Shown here in pieces: positions 33,664 through 43,709 of a stretch of 64,000 nt of DNA (the first letter of the stretch is position 1; every line of letters starts with the position of its first letter). This DNA comes from Actinomadura rifamycini DSM 43936 (lineage in GTDB: Bacteria > Actinomycetota > Actinomycetes > Streptosporangiales > Streptosporangiaceae). The translations under genes were made by a program, and so were the position numbers. Below the pieces are notes generated by a model. The model ran no database searches and was not told where the DNA came from. It worked only from the letters and a program-made list of their open reading frames with translations. The stretch lies in assembly GCF_000425065.1 (NCBI RefSeq), contig NZ_AULB01000014.1:62001-126000 (forward strand). Direction: 5' to 3'.

Positions 33664-34716
33664 TCAGGCGCCGGCCGGGACCTTGATCTCGCCGGCGATG
33701 ATGCCCTTCTTCAGCTCCTCGAGCTTCGCCTTGATCTCGTCGACGTGGCCGCCGGAGGTGGCGTAGCCGACGCCGTCGTTGGCGAGGTTGTACTCCTTCG
33801 GGCCCGCCTTGAAGGTCTCGTCCGAGACGCTCTTGACGAAGTCGTACACCGCGAGGTCGACCTTCTTCACCATGGAGGTGAGGATCTGGTCCTTGACCCC
33901 GGCCAGCGCGGGCTGGTTGTACTGGTCGGCGTCCACGCCGACGGCCCACTTCTTGGCGCCGCCGACGGTCTTGATGACGCCGATGCCGGCGCCGCCCGCG
34001 GCGTGGTAGATGACGTCGGCGTCGTCGTCGAGCATGCCCTTGGCGGCCTCGTTGCCGAGGCTGACGTCCTTGAAGCCGTTGAAGTTCGGCGGCTGGGTCA
34101 GGTACTTCGCCAGCACCTCGGTGTCGGGCTTCACTTCCTTCGCCCCGGCCTCGTACCCGGCCTCGAAGCGCTGGATGAGCGGGACGTTCACGCCGCCGAT
34201 GAAGCCGATCTTGCCGGTCTCGGAGGTGAGCGCGGCGGCGGCGCCGACGAGGAACGAGCCCTCCTCCTCGGCGAAGCAGGCCGCGCCGACGTTGTCGCCC
34301 TCGACCTTGCAGCCGTCGGCGTCCACGACGAGGAACTTGGTCTCGGGGAACTCCTTCGCGACCTTGTTCACCGACGCGGTGTAGGCGAACCCGACGCCGA
34401 TGATCGGGTTGTAGCCCTGGTTCGCGAGCAGCCGCAGGCGGGACTCCTTGTCGGAGTCCGGCTCGTCCGGCTTGGCCGAGATCTCCTCGGTCTCGATCTT
34501 GAGTTCCTTGGCGGCCCGGTCGAGGCCCGCGGCGGCCGAGTCGTTGAACGACTGGTCCCCGCGACCGCCGATGTCGAAGGCCAGCCCGACCTTGAGGGCG
34601 TTGTCGCCGCCCTCGCCGCCGCCGTCCTCCGCCGTCTTGCCGCCGCACGCGGACGCGCTGAGCATCAGCGCCGCGCTGGTCACGGCGACGAGCGTCCTTC
34701 TGAATCCACGGCGCAA
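33664..34716 (-). CDS. BMP family nucleoside-binding lipoprotein
   Basis: A 350-aa surface lipoprotein. The N-terminus is a signal peptide with lipobox SASAC, and the mature part is a PBP1-type nucleoside-binding fold (VGLAFDIGGRGDQSFND opening, GKIGFIGGVNVPLIQRF, DVIYHAAGGAGIGVI). It starts at TTG 34716, chosen because a perfect GGAAGGAG ribosome site lies 7-9 nt upstream and the longer frame has no signal-peptide shape. It is the first gene of the nucleoside operon (bmp, ATPase, two permeases, cdd, deoA). Confidence 0.92.
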   Translation of the reverse strand: MRRGFRRTLVAVTSAALMLSASACGGKTAEDGGGEGGDNALKVGLAFDIGGRGDQSFNDSAAAGLDRAAKELKIETEEISAKPDEPDSDKESRLRLLANQGYNPIIGVGFAYTASVNKVAKEFPETKFLVVDADGCKVEGDNVGAACFAEEEGSFLVGAAAALTSETGKIGFIGGVNVPLIQRFEAGYEAGAKEVKPDTEVLAKYLTQPPNFNGFKDVSLGNEAAKGMLDDDADVIYHAAGGAGIGVIKTVGGAKKWAVGVDADQYNQPALAGVKDQILTSMVKKVDLAVYDFVKSVSDETFKAGPKEYNLANDGVGYATSGGHVDEIKAKLEELKKGIIAGEIKVPAGA

Positions 34717-34795
34717 GGTAGCGCTCCTTCCGATCCCCACCACGGTGGCGACCGGACCGGCCGCCGAAAACGATGGGACGCTACCTCGGAAATCG

Positions 34796-34825
34796 TGCAA
34801 AACCGCCAGAGTGCGCGGTTTCGCA
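34796..34825. promoter_or_regulatory. inverted repeat upstream of the nucleoside operon, probable operator
   Basis: TGCAAAACCGC (34796-34806) and GCGGTTTCGCA (34815-34825) form an 11-bp inverted repeat with one mismatch, about 80 bp upstream of the bmp start. LacI- or GntR-type repressors would fit; none is encoded next to it. Confidence 0.5.
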
Positions 34826-34908
34826 ACAGCTCCGTTACCAACGCGTAGACAAGTCGCCACAGGTCATCGACGGCGCGGCGGCCGGCGGGCGAGGACGGGC
34901 GAGGACGG

Positions 34909-36375
34909 TCAGGTGAGGGCGGCGCCCTCGATCGGCTCGCCGTCGCCGGGCCGCCCGCCCTCCCACAGCGCGGTCAGCGCGGTGGCGCTCAGCACCCGGA
35001 CGCCGACGGCGACGCAGCGCTCGTCCACGTCGAAGTCGCCGCGGTGCAGGTCGTACTCGACGGGCGAGCCGGGGGCGCGGACGCCGAGCCGGGCGAGCGC
35101 GCCGGGCACCGCCTCCAGGTACCAGCCGAAGTCCTCGCCGCCGAGGCTCTGCGGGGTGGGCACGACGCCCTCCTCGTCCATCACCTGCGCGGCGGCGTCC
35201 CGGAACATCTGGACGCTCGTCGCCTCGTTCACCGTCGGGGGGACGCCCCGGACGTACTCCAGCGACGCCTCGACGTCGTAGGCGGACGCGACCGACCGCA
35301 GCAGCGCCTTCATCATGTCGGGCGCCGCGTGCCACGCCTGGTCGTCGAGGCAGCGGACGGTCCCCTCGGCGACGCCGTCGTCGGGGATCGCGTTCGCGAC
35401 CGACCCGGCCGACACCCGGCCCCACACCAGCGACAGGCTGGAGCGCGGGTCGACGCGGCGGGACAGCGCCGACGGCAGCTCGGTGACGATCTTGGCGAGG
35501 GCGTACACGAGGTCGGCGGTCAGGTGCGGGCGCGCGGTGTGCCCGCCGGGCCCGGTGACCTTCACGTACACCTTGTCGCAGGCCGCGGTGATCGGCCCGG
35601 TGCGCAGCCCGAGCTGGCCGACCTCGATGCGCGGGTCGCAGTGCAGCGCGAACGCGCGGTCGACGCCGACGAGGCCGCCCGCCGCCATCACGTCCAGCGC
35701 GCCGCCCGGGACCTCCTCCGCGGGCTGGAACAGCAGCCGGACGCGGCCCGGCAGCAGGCCCGCCTCGGCCTGCTGCGCGAGGAACAGCCCGGCGCCGAGC
35801 AGCATCGTCGTGTGGACGTCGTGGCCGCAGGCGTGCGCGACGCCCGGGACCGTCGAGCGGTACGGGGCGTCCTCCTTCTCGTCCTGCAGCGGCAGCGCGT
35901 CGATGTCGGCGCGCAGCGCGACCGTGCCGCCGTCGGCGGGGCCGATGTCGCAGAACAGGCCGGTGCCGCGCGGGAGGACCTGCGGCTTCAGCCCGGCCGC
36001 GCGCAGCCGGTCGACGATCTTGCGGGTGGTGCGGTGCTCGCTGTAGCCCAGCTCCGGGTGCATGTGCAGGTCGCGGCGGAACGAGACGAGCTCGCCCTCG
36101 TGCCGGTCGAGGAACCCGTCGAGCTGCGGCTGGAGGGCGGCGCCGCCGAGCACGACCGGGGCGCCCGCGCCGGCGGCGCCCGACGGGACGGGGCCGGCGG
36201 CGGAGGGCGCGGCGGCGGGCGCCGCGGGGTCGCCGGCGGTGCCGGGCGCGGCGTCGCGGGCCGCGTCGCGGCCGGCGCCGGGTGCGCGGCCGGTCCCGGA
36301 CGGGCGGTCGCGGCCCTCCGGGCCGGCGGTCGGTGGTTCGAGGCCGGGCATCACCCCGGGTCCCGGGTGGGTCAT
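34909..36375 (-). CDS. M20-family amidohydrolase
   Basis: A 488-aa zinc-dependent amidase/peptidase. After an N-terminal extension of about 75 Pro/Ala/Gly-rich residues, the M20 core begins near residue 80 (LDGFLDRHEGELVSFRRDLH). Metal motifs: HACGHDVHT, FQPAEEVPGG with the catalytic Glu pair, and GGEDFGWYL. It resembles hippurate/N-acyl-amino-acid hydrolases. It starts at ATG 36375 behind AGGGGG. The extension looks disordered; a start nearer the core is possible. It may be regulated separately from the nearby nucleoside operon. Confidence 0.85.
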   Translation of the reverse strand: MTHPGPGVMPGLEPPTAGPEGRDRPSGTGRAPGAGRDAARDAAPGTAGDPAAPAAAPSAAGPVPSGAAGAGAPVVLGGAALQPQLDGFLDRHEGELVSFRRDLHMHPELGYSEHRTTRKIVDRLRAAGLKPQVLPRGTGLFCDIGPADGGTVALRADIDALPLQDEKEDAPYRSTVPGVAHACGHDVHTTMLLGAGLFLAQQAEAGLLPGRVRLLFQPAEEVPGGALDVMAAGGLVGVDRAFALHCDPRIEVGQLGLRTGPITAACDKVYVKVTGPGGHTARPHLTADLVYALAKIVTELPSALSRRVDPRSSLSLVWGRVSAGSVANAIPDDGVAEGTVRCLDDQAWHAAPDMMKALLRSVASAYDVEASLEYVRGVPPTVNEATSVQMFRDAAAQVMDEEGVVPTPQSLGGEDFGWYLEAVPGALARLGVRAPGSPVEYDLHRGDFDVDERCVAVGVRVLSATALTALWEGGRPGDGEPIEGAALT

Positions 36376-36631
36376 CTGCGCCCCCTGCGCGACGGCGGAG
36401 CCGAAGGGCCTCCGCCGGGTGGTCTCGATGTCGTCTGGACGGTTCTCTCGGTCCGCGCGGTCCGCGCGGCCCTTCCCGTGCTTCCGCGTACCGTCCCGGT
36501 CCTTACCTGAGTGTTCGCCGATCCCCGCCGTCCCGTTCAGCCCGCCTCCGGCGGGAGGGCCGTCCGGTGCGCCGCCCGGTCCGCTCCCCCGGCCGTCCCC
36601 GGGGCCGGGGTCGGCGGGGCCGGGCGGCCGG

Positions 36632-37795
36632 TCAGGCCCCACGGGAGACCTCCCCGAGCGTGACGAACCGGTCCTCGGCGAGTTCGGTGATCGCGACGTC
36701 CACGACGTCCTCCAGCGAGCCGCCGTCGGCGCGGACGGCCCGCTGGCGCTCGTACGGGGCGCCGTGGTCGAGCACCTCGCCGGCCACCTTCAGCTCCTCC
36801 GCGCAGCCGAGCCGGTCGGCGACCGGCTCCAGCTCGCGGATCAGCTCGTACAGGTCGTCGCGCAGCGGGACGGTGTGCCCGCGGTCGTCGGTGATCACGA
36901 TGGCGTCGAGCCCGTACCGGGTGGCGCGCCACTTGTTGTCGCGCACCACCCACGCGGCCGGCCGCGGCAGCGTGTAACCGCGGTCGAGCTGCTGCTCGAA
37001 GAGCGTGACCAGGCTCTGGCACAGGGCCGCGGCCATGCCGACCTCGCGCAGGGTGGGGATGCCGTCGAACATCCGGATCTCGACGGTGCCGAAGTCCGGG
37101 TGCGGGCGGACGTCCCACCAGACCTCCTTGATGCTCCGGATGGTTCCGGAACGCAGCAGGGTGTCCATGTAATCCTCGAAGGCCGCCCAGTCGTCCAGCA
37201 AGTGGGGAGGACCGGCCGTCGGCAGCTGACCGAAGACGACGGCGCGGCACGAGGCCAGGCCGGTGTCCCCGCCGCTCCAGAACGGGCTGGACGCGGTCAG
37301 CGCGAGGAAGTGCGGAAGGTAGGCGGACAGCGCGTTGACGATGGGGATCGCCTTGTCGACGTCGGAGATGCCGACGTGAACGTGCACGCCGAACGTCTGG
37401 ATGCGGCGGGCGAGCCACTGCATCTCCTCGACGAGGTCGGCGTAGCGCTGCATCGGGGCCATGACCGCGTCGCGCCAGTCGCTGATGGGGTGGGTGCCGG
37501 TGCAGGCCAGCGCCAGACCGCGGTCGGCGGCCGCGGACCGCAGCGCGGCGAGGGTGCCGGCCAGGTCGGCTTTGGCCTCGCCCACGGTGTGGCAGATATC
37601 GGTCACGACCTCGACCGTGGACTCCATCAGCTCGTGCCGGAGCCGGGGGTTGTCGCCGCCCTCGCTCAGCGCGGGCAGTGCGGCGAGCACACCGCGGGCG
37701 TCCTGCCGCAGGTGCCTCGTCTCCGCATCGACGAGCTGCAGCTCCCACTCGATACCGAGCGTAGCCCCGTTCGATGCGTTGAAGTCAATGGCCAC
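36632..37795 (-). CDS. carboxylate-amine ligase, YbdK/GCS2 family (glutamate-cysteine ligase-like)
   Basis: A 387-aa ATP-grasp-like ligase of the GCS2 family: IEWELQLVD opening, FGVHVHVGI, the VWWDVRPHPDFGTVEIRMFDG block. E. coli YbdK has weak gamma-glutamylcysteine synthetase activity; the true role in actinomycetes, which use mycothiol, is not settled. It starts at GTG 37795 behind a strong GGAGG site 6 nt away; the frame remains open to 37894 but with no ribosome site. Confidence 0.85.
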   Translation of the reverse strand: MAIDFNASNGATLGIEWELQLVDAETRHLRQDARGVLAALPALSEGGDNPRLRHELMESTVEVVTDICHTVGEAKADLAGTLAALRSAAADRGLALACTGTHPISDWRDAVMAPMQRYADLVEEMQWLARRIQTFGVHVHVGISDVDKAIPIVNALSAYLPHFLALTASSPFWSGGDTGLASCRAVVFGQLPTAGPPHLLDDWAAFEDYMDTLLRSGTIRSIKEVWWDVRPHPDFGTVEIRMFDGIPTLREVGMAAALCQSLVTLFEQQLDRGYTLPRPAAWVVRDNKWRATRYGLDAIVITDDRGHTVPLRDDLYELIRELEPVADRLGCAEELKVAGEVLDHGAPYERQRAVRADGGSLEDVVDVAITELAEDRFVTLGEVSRGA

Positions 37796-38212
37796 GGCCA
37801 ACCTCCGTCCACAATCGTTGCAGGTCGTTGCGTGGCACGTGGCGCAATTCAGCCAGCGGGTCCTTAAGCCTGGACAAACGCCGGTCCAGGTCACGTGTTC
37901 TCACCATGATGGCGCCCGTGTCCGTCGCCTCGCCGGTCTCCATGCCCTTTGCCTGTCAATTGACTCTTCCGGGCGGCCGTCGCACGGGCCGGAGCCATCC
38001 CTTTCGGTCATCTTTCCCGCCCGCGAAACCCCACGATCGGACTAGTCAGGCCGTCCCAAATTCAGGTTCGTGACGGCCTGTAACCGATTCTCGTCGCCGT
38101 TGCCGCACCAAGAATCACCCTTCGTCCCTTCAGTCCCAAGTGTTGCAGGCTTGCCGGTTTCCGGCACGGGTACCCCTTCGCCGGATAAGGTCGCCTAGTC
38201 TGCGGGGGAGTC
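37796..38212. other. 417-bp intergenic region, divergent promoters
   Basis: The gap lies between a leftward ligase gene and the rightward carboxypeptidase. A TAAGGT hexamer at 38186-38191 could be the carboxypeptidase -10, and a short stem TGCCGG/CCGGCA lies at 38152-38166. No convincing small gene, RNA element or operator was found. Confidence 0.4.
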
Positions 38213-39634
38213 ATGGGGGTTGGGGGCGATCGCGCTCCTGCGGAAGCGAGGAGCGTCGCGAACGTGCACTCAGGACGATCGGACCGACAGGACGGCGGCG
38301 CGGACGAGGCGCCGCGCCCGGGACAGCCCGCGCGTCCCACCCGGCCCCCGACGCCGGAGCGTCCGCCGCGGCCGGAGAGCCCGCCGAGGCCCGAGCGCCC
38401 GCCGCGCCCGGACCGCGCCCGGCTCGGCCGGCCGTCCCGCAAGGGCGGGCTGCGGCGGGCCGCGACGGCCGTCGCGGTGCCCGTCGCCGTGGCGGCCCTC
38501 GTCGCCCCGCCCGTCCCGGCGCGGGCCGAGCCCGGACGTCCGGCGGCGCTGCGCACGGCCCCGCCGGGGGACCCGGTCGGGGGGCAGCGGCTCACCAGCC
38601 GCGGGATCGTGGTCGACGAGACGCCCGGAGTGCCGGAGCTCCCGAAGATCGAGGCGCAGTCCTACCTGGTCGCCGACGGCGCCACCGGGAACGTGCTGGC
38701 CGCCAAGGACGCCCATGGGCACCACCTGCCGGCGAGCACGATGAAGGTGCTGACCGCCGCGGCGCTCATCCCGCGCCTGGACGCCGACCGGCTCGTCCGC
38801 CCGTCCCAGGCGGCGTGCAACGTCGAGGGGACCAAGGTCGGCCTGACCCCCAAGATGAAGTACAAGGTCTCCGACCTCTTCTACTCGCTGCTGATGATGT
38901 CGGCGAACGACTCGGCCGTCGCGCTGGCCGAGGCCAACGGCGGGGTGGAGAAGACCCTCGCCGACATGAACGCCTACGCGCGGAAGCTCAACGCGCTCGA
39001 CACGGTGGCCGGGTCCACGAACGGGCTCGACAAGGACCTCGGCCTGGACGTCCGGACGCAGCACACCTCGGCGTACGACCTGGTGCTGATCCTGCGGGAG
39101 GGCATGAAGAACGCCGACTTCCGCGAGTACATCTCCCAGATCGACCACGACTTCCCGGCGCCGCCCACGAAGAAGGAGCGCAAGCAGGGCAAGAAGGGCG
39201 GCTACCCGATCCACACGCACAACCGGCTGCTGCCGGGCGAGCGGCACGAGTACGCGGGGATGCTCGGCGGCAAGAACGGCTACACGATCGCCGCCAAGCA
39301 GACGTATGTCGCGGCCGCGCAACGGAACGGTCACACCATCTACATCGCGCTGATGGGCGCCGAGGTGCAGCCGTCCGAACTGGCCGCGCAACTGCTCGAC
39401 TGGGGCTTCGCGGCGAACGGCAAGGCGCAGCCGGTCGGGAAGCTGGCCCAGCCCGTCGGGGCCGAGAAGAAGGCCGATCAGTCCGACAACCTCCTGCCGG
39501 ACGCGCCCCTGGCCTCGGACGACTCGTCGCGGACCTGGGTCGTGGTCGCGGGCGGCGCGGCGGGCGCCGTGCTCGCCGTCGGGACGCTCGTGCTGGTGCT
39601 GCGCCGCCGCAGGCGCGACGACCCGTTCCCGTAG
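38213..39634 (+). CDS. D-alanyl-D-alanine carboxypeptidase (PBP5-type, peptidase S11)
   Basis: A 473-aa wall enzyme that trims the terminal D-Ala of peptidoglycan stem peptides. It has a cytoplasmic Pro/Arg-rich N-terminal region with repeating P-x-R-P-E motifs (about 40-68), a signal/anchor helix (about 82-103), then the S11 domain: SxxK in PASTMK, SxN in SAND and K-N-G in place of the common K-T-G (GGKNGYT). A C-terminal helix (about 443-463) with basic tail anchors it. It starts at ATG 38213 behind GGGGGAG. The 3' end overlaps the convergent BrkB gene by 157 bp. Confidence 0.9.
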   Translation: MGVGGDRAPAEARSVANVHSGRSDRQDGGADEAPRPGQPARPTRPPTPERPPRPESPPRPERPPRPDRARLGRPSRKGGLRRAATAVAVPVAVAALVAPPVPARAEPGRPAALRTAPPGDPVGGQRLTSRGIVVDETPGVPELPKIEAQSYLVADGATGNVLAAKDAHGHHLPASTMKVLTAAALIPRLDADRLVRPSQAACNVEGTKVGLTPKMKYKVSDLFYSLLMMSANDSAVALAEANGGVEKTLADMNAYARKLNALDTVAGSTNGLDKDLGLDVRTQHTSAYDLVLILREGMKNADFREYISQIDHDFPAPPTKKERKQGKKGGYPIHTHNRLLPGERHEYAGMLGGKNGYTIAAKQTYVAAAQRNGHTIYIALMGAEVQPSELAAQLLDWGFAANGKAQPVGKLAQPVGAEKKADQSDNLLPDAPLASDDSSRTWVVVAGGAAGAVLAVGTLVLVLRRRRRDDPFP

Positions 39635-40674
39635 GCCGCGCCGCCGGGGCGTCCGCCGTCCGGCCCGGGCCCGGCCCCGCCGGACGGCCCGCCCTCACCC
39701 GGCCGCTCCCCCGGCTCGTCCTGTCCGGCTTCCTCGATCTCGTCGTACGCCTCCGCTTCGGCCTCGGCGGTGAGGACGACGCGCCGGGTGGCTGTCCAGC
39801 CCGCCACGAACAGGACGAACCGGGACGCGACGTTCATCCACACCATCAGCCCGGCGAGGACGGCGAACGACGCGTAGACCGGGTTCTCGGTGGTGCGGCT
39901 GATCAGCAGGCTCGCGACCTGCTTGAGCACCTCGAACCCGACCGCGCCGAACACCGCCCCGCTCGCGATGCTCCGCCACGGGGCGCGGGCGCCGGTCAGC
40001 CGGGTGAACAGCACCAGGAAGATCACGGCGTTGAACGACGTCGCGATCCCCAGCGACAGCAGCCGCAGGGCGGTGCCGGCGCCGGGGACGTCCTGGAGGC
40101 CGAACCAGCCGAGGACCGTCCCGGTCGCGGCGGTCGTCACGGTCGAGGTCGCGATGCCGCAGATCAGGACGAGGCCGAGCAGCGCGAGCACGGCGACGTC
40201 CCACAGCCGCAGCAGGACGGGGTTGCCGCCGCCGGCGGGCTCGTTGCCCCACATGTCGCGCAGGGACTCGCGGAGCGTCTGGATCCAGCCGAGCCCGGTG
40301 ACGAGCAGGCCCGCGAGGCCGATCACGCCCACGGCCGTCTTGGACTGGGCGATCTGCCGCACCTGGAGGTCCTCGGACAGGCCGGGCAGCAGCGAGTCGA
40401 TCGCCTCGACGAAGTAGCCGCGCACCTCGTCGCTGACGCCGACCAGGTAGCCGAGCAGCGCGTACGCGAGCGCGAGCAGCGGGAAGAACGACAGGAACCC
40501 GTAGCAGGTGAGGGCGGCGGCCAGGCGGTTGCCGCGCCGCTCCTGGTACCGCCCGAACGCCCGGAACTGGTGGTCGAGCCACGGCCGGCGCGCGCGCTGG
40601 CGGCGCAACAGGTCTTTACCGTCGTTGAGGAGGGCCTCGCCGCGCCTTTGCGCCCCGTTGATCACCTGCCGCAT
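39478..40674 (-). CDS. YihY/BrkB family membrane protein
   Basis: A 398-aa protein with six membrane helices. The core about residues 50-290 has the family pattern (LTCYGFLSFFPLLALAYALLGYLVG start and ASFAVLAGLMVWMNVASRFVLF end). The family was once called RNase BN; its members are membrane proteins of unclear function. The last 100 residues are acidic then Ser/Thr/Ala-rich and probably disordered. These residues are encoded across the end of the carboxypeptidase gene on the other strand (157-bp overlap). It starts at ATG 40674. Confidence 0.87.
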   Translation of the reverse strand: MRQVINGAQRRGEALLNDGKDLLRRQRARRPWLDHQFRAFGRYQERRGNRLAAALTCYGFLSFFPLLALAYALLGYLVGVSDEVRGYFVEAIDSLLPGLSEDLQVRQIAQSKTAVGVIGLAGLLVTGLGWIQTLRESLRDMWGNEPAGGGNPVLLRLWDVAVLALLGLVLICGIATSTVTTAATGTVLGWFGLQDVPGAGTALRLLSLGIATSFNAVIFLVLFTRLTGARAPWRSIASGAVFGAVGFEVLKQVASLLISRTTENPVYASFAVLAGLMVWMNVASRFVLFVAGWTATRRVVLTAEAEAEAYDEIEEAGQDEPGERPGEGGPSGGAGPGPDGGRPGGAAYGNGSSRLRRRSTSTSVPTASTAPAAPPATTTQVRDESSEARGASGRRLSD

Positions 40675-40816
40675 ATGCGCAACGTACCCGGCCGTGCACA
40701 CCCGAAAGCGGTGCGGCGACCTCCGCTTCCCGAACGTTACGTCGCGCCGTCCGCCAGGTGTCGTGGGACGTGCGCCGGACGTGCGCCGGACGGCCCGCCG
40801 GGCGTCCGGGCGGAGG

Positions 40817-41500
40817 TCAGGGGGTGTCGGGGCCCTCGCGGCCGATCGCCGCGTCGCCGAACAGGTAGTCGCGCTGCGGGCGCCACACGCCGTCGCGCCC
40901 GTGCTCGTAGAGGGCGAAGCCCCAGACGTCGAAGTCGGCGCGGAAGTCGGCGAGGTCTTTGAACGCGCGGTCCATGACGTCGTCGGGCAGGTGGTGCGCG
41001 ATCGTCACGTGCGGGTGGTAAGGGAACGCGAGCGGACGTTCGAGGGGACCCGACGAAACCCGCGCCTGCAGGCGCTCGCAGCCGCTGATCCCCTCAGCGA
41101 CGGCCACGAACACCACCGGGGAGACGGGGCGGAACGTTCCGCTGCCGCGCAGCCGGATGACGAACGGGCGCTCGTCGCGGGCGACCGCGCGCAGGTGGCG
41201 GTCGATCACGCCGAGCGCGGCCGCGTCCACCTCCGTCGGCGGCAGCAGGGTGATGTGGGTGGGGATGGCGCCGGCGAGCGGGTCGCCGTAGGACGCGCGG
41301 CGCGCCTGCAGCCAGGACCCGACCGGCTCCGGGATGGGGACGGCGACGCCGATGGTGCGGGCGTCGGGGTGGGGCGGGACCGCCGCCATGCCGCCCACGA
41401 AGGTGTCGGCGATCGGCCGGTCCGCGACCGGCCGCTCGGTGGCGCGTCCCCCGGAGCCGGCGTCGCCGGCGCCGGGCGGCCGGGGCCGGTCAGCGGCCAC
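40817..41500 (-). CDS. 2'-5' RNA ligase family protein (LigT-like)
   Basis: A 227-aa protein with two H-x-T motifs of the 2H phosphoesterase fold ([10 protein letters not shown] near 80 and HPHVTIAHH near 165). This fold covers LigT, cyclic phosphodiesterases and related RNA-end enzymes. The first 40 residues are low complexity; a start at ATG 41389 is possible. It overlaps the end of trpS by 11 bp, so the two are cotranscribed. Confidence 0.82.
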   Translation of the reverse strand: MAADRPRPPGAGDAGSGGRATERPVADRPIADTFVGGMAAVPPHPDARTIGVAVPIPEPVGSWLQARRASYGDPLAGAIPTHITLLPPTEVDAAALGVIDRHLRAVARDERPFVIRLRGSGTFRPVSPVVFVAVAEGISGCERLQARVSSGPLERPLAFPYHPHVTIAHHLPDDVMDRAFKDLADFRADFDVWGFALYEHGRDGVWRPQRDYLFGDAAIGREGPDTP

Positions 41501-42560
41501 GTCCCACGAATCCCACGCGTTCGCGCACGGTGTCCATCGTCCGTGCGGCGACCTTCCCGGCGCGGTCGGCGCCGAGCGCGAGGAGCCGGTCGAGCTCGGC
41601 CTCGTCGGCCAGCAGCTCCCGCGTGCGCTCCCGGATGGGGGTGAAGGTGTCGAGGACGACCTGCGCGAGGTCCTTCTTGAACTGGCCGTACCCGGAGTCG
41701 GCGTACCGCTTCTCGAGGTCGGGGATGGGCGTGCCGTCGAGCGCGGAGAAGATCCGCAGCAGGTTCGTGACGCCCGCCTTGTTCTCCTCGTCGTAGACCA
41801 CCTCGGTGCCGGTGTCGGTGACCGCGCGCATGATCTTCTTGCGCATCGGGCCGGACTCCTCGAGCACGTCGATGATCCCCTGCGGGGACGACGCCGACTT
41901 GCTCATCTTGGCGGTCGGCTCCTGCAGGTCGGTGATCTTCGCGGCGCCCTCGGGGATGAACGCCTCCGGCGGGACGAACGTGTCGCCGAACCGGTGGTTG
42001 AAGCGGTTCGCGAGGGTGCGGGTCAGCTCCAGGTGCTGCCGCTGGTCCTCGCCGACGGGCACCCGCAGGACGCGCTCGCCGTCCCCGGGCTCCGGCGAGT
42101 ACAGCAGGATGTCGGCGGCCTGGAGGATCGGGTACGTGAAAAGGCCCACGGTCGTGTTCGACTGGCCCTGCTTGGCGGACTTGTCCTTGAACTGGGTCAT
42201 CCGCCCGGCCTCGCCGAACCCGGTGAGGCAGCCCAGCACCCACGCCAGCTCGGCGTGCTCGGGCACCTGGCTCTGCACGAAGACGGTGGCGCGCTCCGGA
42301 TCGACGCCCATCGCGAGGAGCTGCGCGGCGGCGACCTTGCTGCGGCGGCGCAGGACGTCCGGGTCGTGCTCGACGGTGATCGCGTGGAGGTCGACGACGC
42401 AGTAGAACGCCTCGTGCGTGTCCTGCAGCGAGACCCACTGCCGCAGCGCGCCCAGGTAGTTGCCGAGGTGGAACGAGTCGGCGGTGGGCTGGATCCCCGA
42501 CAGGACGCGCGGCGCCGCGGCGGGGGCGGTGGTGGGGTCGAACGCTTCGGGCATGTGCAC
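41490..42560 (-). CDS. trpS: tryptophanyl-tRNA synthetase
   Basis: A class Ic synthetase, 356 aa (GTG 42560; ATG 42554 would give 354). The HIGH-like motif is HLGN (about 31-34) and the KMSKS motif is KMSKS (about 219-223). Other family blocks are [25 protein letters not shown] and [14 protein letters not shown]. It attaches Trp to tRNA in the cytoplasm. It is the first gene of a small leftward unit with the 2'-5' RNA ligase gene. Confidence 0.95.
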   Translation of the reverse strand: MHMPEAFDPTTAPAAAPRVLSGIQPTADSFHLGNYLGALRQWVSLQDTHEAFYCVVDLHAITVEHDPDVLRRRSKVAAAQLLAMGVDPERATVFVQSQVPEHAELAWVLGCLTGFGEAGRMTQFKDKSAKQGQSNTTVGLFTYPILQAADILLYSPEPGDGERVLRVPVGEDQRQHLELTRTLANRFNHRFGDTFVPPEAFIPEGAAKITDLQEPTAKMSKSASSPQGIIDVLEESGPMRKKIMRAVTDTGTEVVYDEENKAGVTNLLRIFSALDGTPIPDLEKRYADSGYGQFKKDLAQVVLDTFTPIRERTRELLADEAELDRLLALGADRAGKVAARTMDTVRERVGFVGRGR

Positions 42561-42755
42561 GGACCGATTCTCTCAGGTGTCTGCGGAGGCGCCGCGTCCG
42601 GCGGCGCCGCTGACCGCCCGCGGGACGTCGCCCCGCGCGTCCCGCCCATCATATTCGGCGTTCCCGGGAGCGGACGGTGGCCGCTTCGGGTTGCGGATAG
42701 CCTGGACCGCACCCCCGCAGCGTCGCCCCCACCGTCACCTCGAGGAGGCCGTTTC

Positions 42756-43709
42756 GTGAAGCTGCTCGTCACCGGAGGCGCCGGCTACATCGGCAGCGTC
42801 GTCTCCGCCCTGCTGCTGGAGGCGCAGCACGAGGTCGTCGTGCTCGACGACCTGTCCACCGGGCACGAGGACGCCGTCCCGGCGGGCGCCCGGCTGGTGC
42901 GCGGCACCCTGCGGGACACGGCCGCCGACGTGCTCGGCGGCGCCGGGTTCGACGCCGTGCTGCACTTCGCGGCGAAGTCGCTGGTCGGCGAGTCGGTGCA
43001 GAACCCCGGCCTGTACTGGGACAAGAACCTCGGCGAGTCCCTGGCCCTGCTGGACGCGATGCGCGTCGCGGGCGTCCCGCGGATCGTGTTCTCGTCGACG
43101 GCCGCGACCTACGGGGAGCCCGAGTCCACGCCGATCCTGGAGACCGACCCGACCCGTCCGACGAACCCGTACGGGGCGTCCAAGCTCGCGATCGACACGG
43201 CGCTCGCCGAGTACGCGCGGCTGCACGGGCTGGGGGGCGTGTCCCTGCGGTACTTCAACGTCGCCGGGGCCTACGGGACGCTCGGGGAGCGGCACACCGT
43301 CGAGACCCACCTGATCCCGAACGTGCTGAAGGCCGCGGGCGAGGACGGCGCGCCGGTGAAGCTGTTCGGCGACGACTACCCGACGCCCGACGGCACCTGC
43401 ATCCGCGACTACATCCACGTCGAGGACCTCGGACGGGCGCACCTGCTGGCCCTCGACGCCTGCGAGCCCGGCGCCCACAAGATCTACAACCTGGGCAGCG
43501 GCACGGGCTACTCGGTGAAGGAGGTCGTGGACGTCTGCCGCGAGGTGACCGGCCGCGACATCCCCGCCGAGGTCGCGCCGCGCCGCGCGGGCGACCCGGC
43601 CGTGCTCGTCGCGTCGTCCGACCGGATCCGGGGCGAGCTGGGCTGGAAGCCGGAGCACGACCTGCGCGCCATGGTCGGCGACGCCTGGACCTTCATCCGG
43701 TCCCGGTGA
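42756..43709 (+). CDS. galE: UDP-glucose 4-epimerase
   Basis: A 317-aa short-chain dehydrogenase-type epimerase: TGGAGYIGS at residues 6-14, [10 protein letters not shown] with the catalytic Ser/Thr, Y-x3-K (YGASK) and the [11 protein letters not shown] signature. It interconverts UDP-glucose and UDP-galactose (Leloir pathway and wall sugars). It starts at GTG 42756 behind CGAGGAGG. The start of galK overlaps its stop by 4 nt. Confidence 0.94.
   Translation: MKLLVTGGAGYIGSVVSALLLEAQHEVVVLDDLSTGHEDAVPAGARLVRGTLRDTAADVLGGAGFDAVLHFAAKSLVGESVQNPGLYWDKNLGESLALLDAMRVAGVPRIVFSSTAATYGEPESTPILETDPTRPTNPYGASKLAIDTALAEYARLHGLGGVSLRYFNVAGAYGTLGERHTVETHLIPNVLKAAGEDGAPVKLFGDDYPTPDGTCIRDYIHVEDLGRAHLLALDACEPGAHKIYNLGSGTGYSVKEVVDVCREVTGRDIPAEVAPRRAGDPAVLVASSDRIRGELGWKPEHDLRAMVGDAWTFIRSR

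Noticed and set aside
30725..34648. Single open frame spanning permease 1, the ATPase and the binding protein on the minus strand
   Set aside because: Only the last 435 codons are permease 1. The rest is a non-coding phase of two well-defined genes in other frames.
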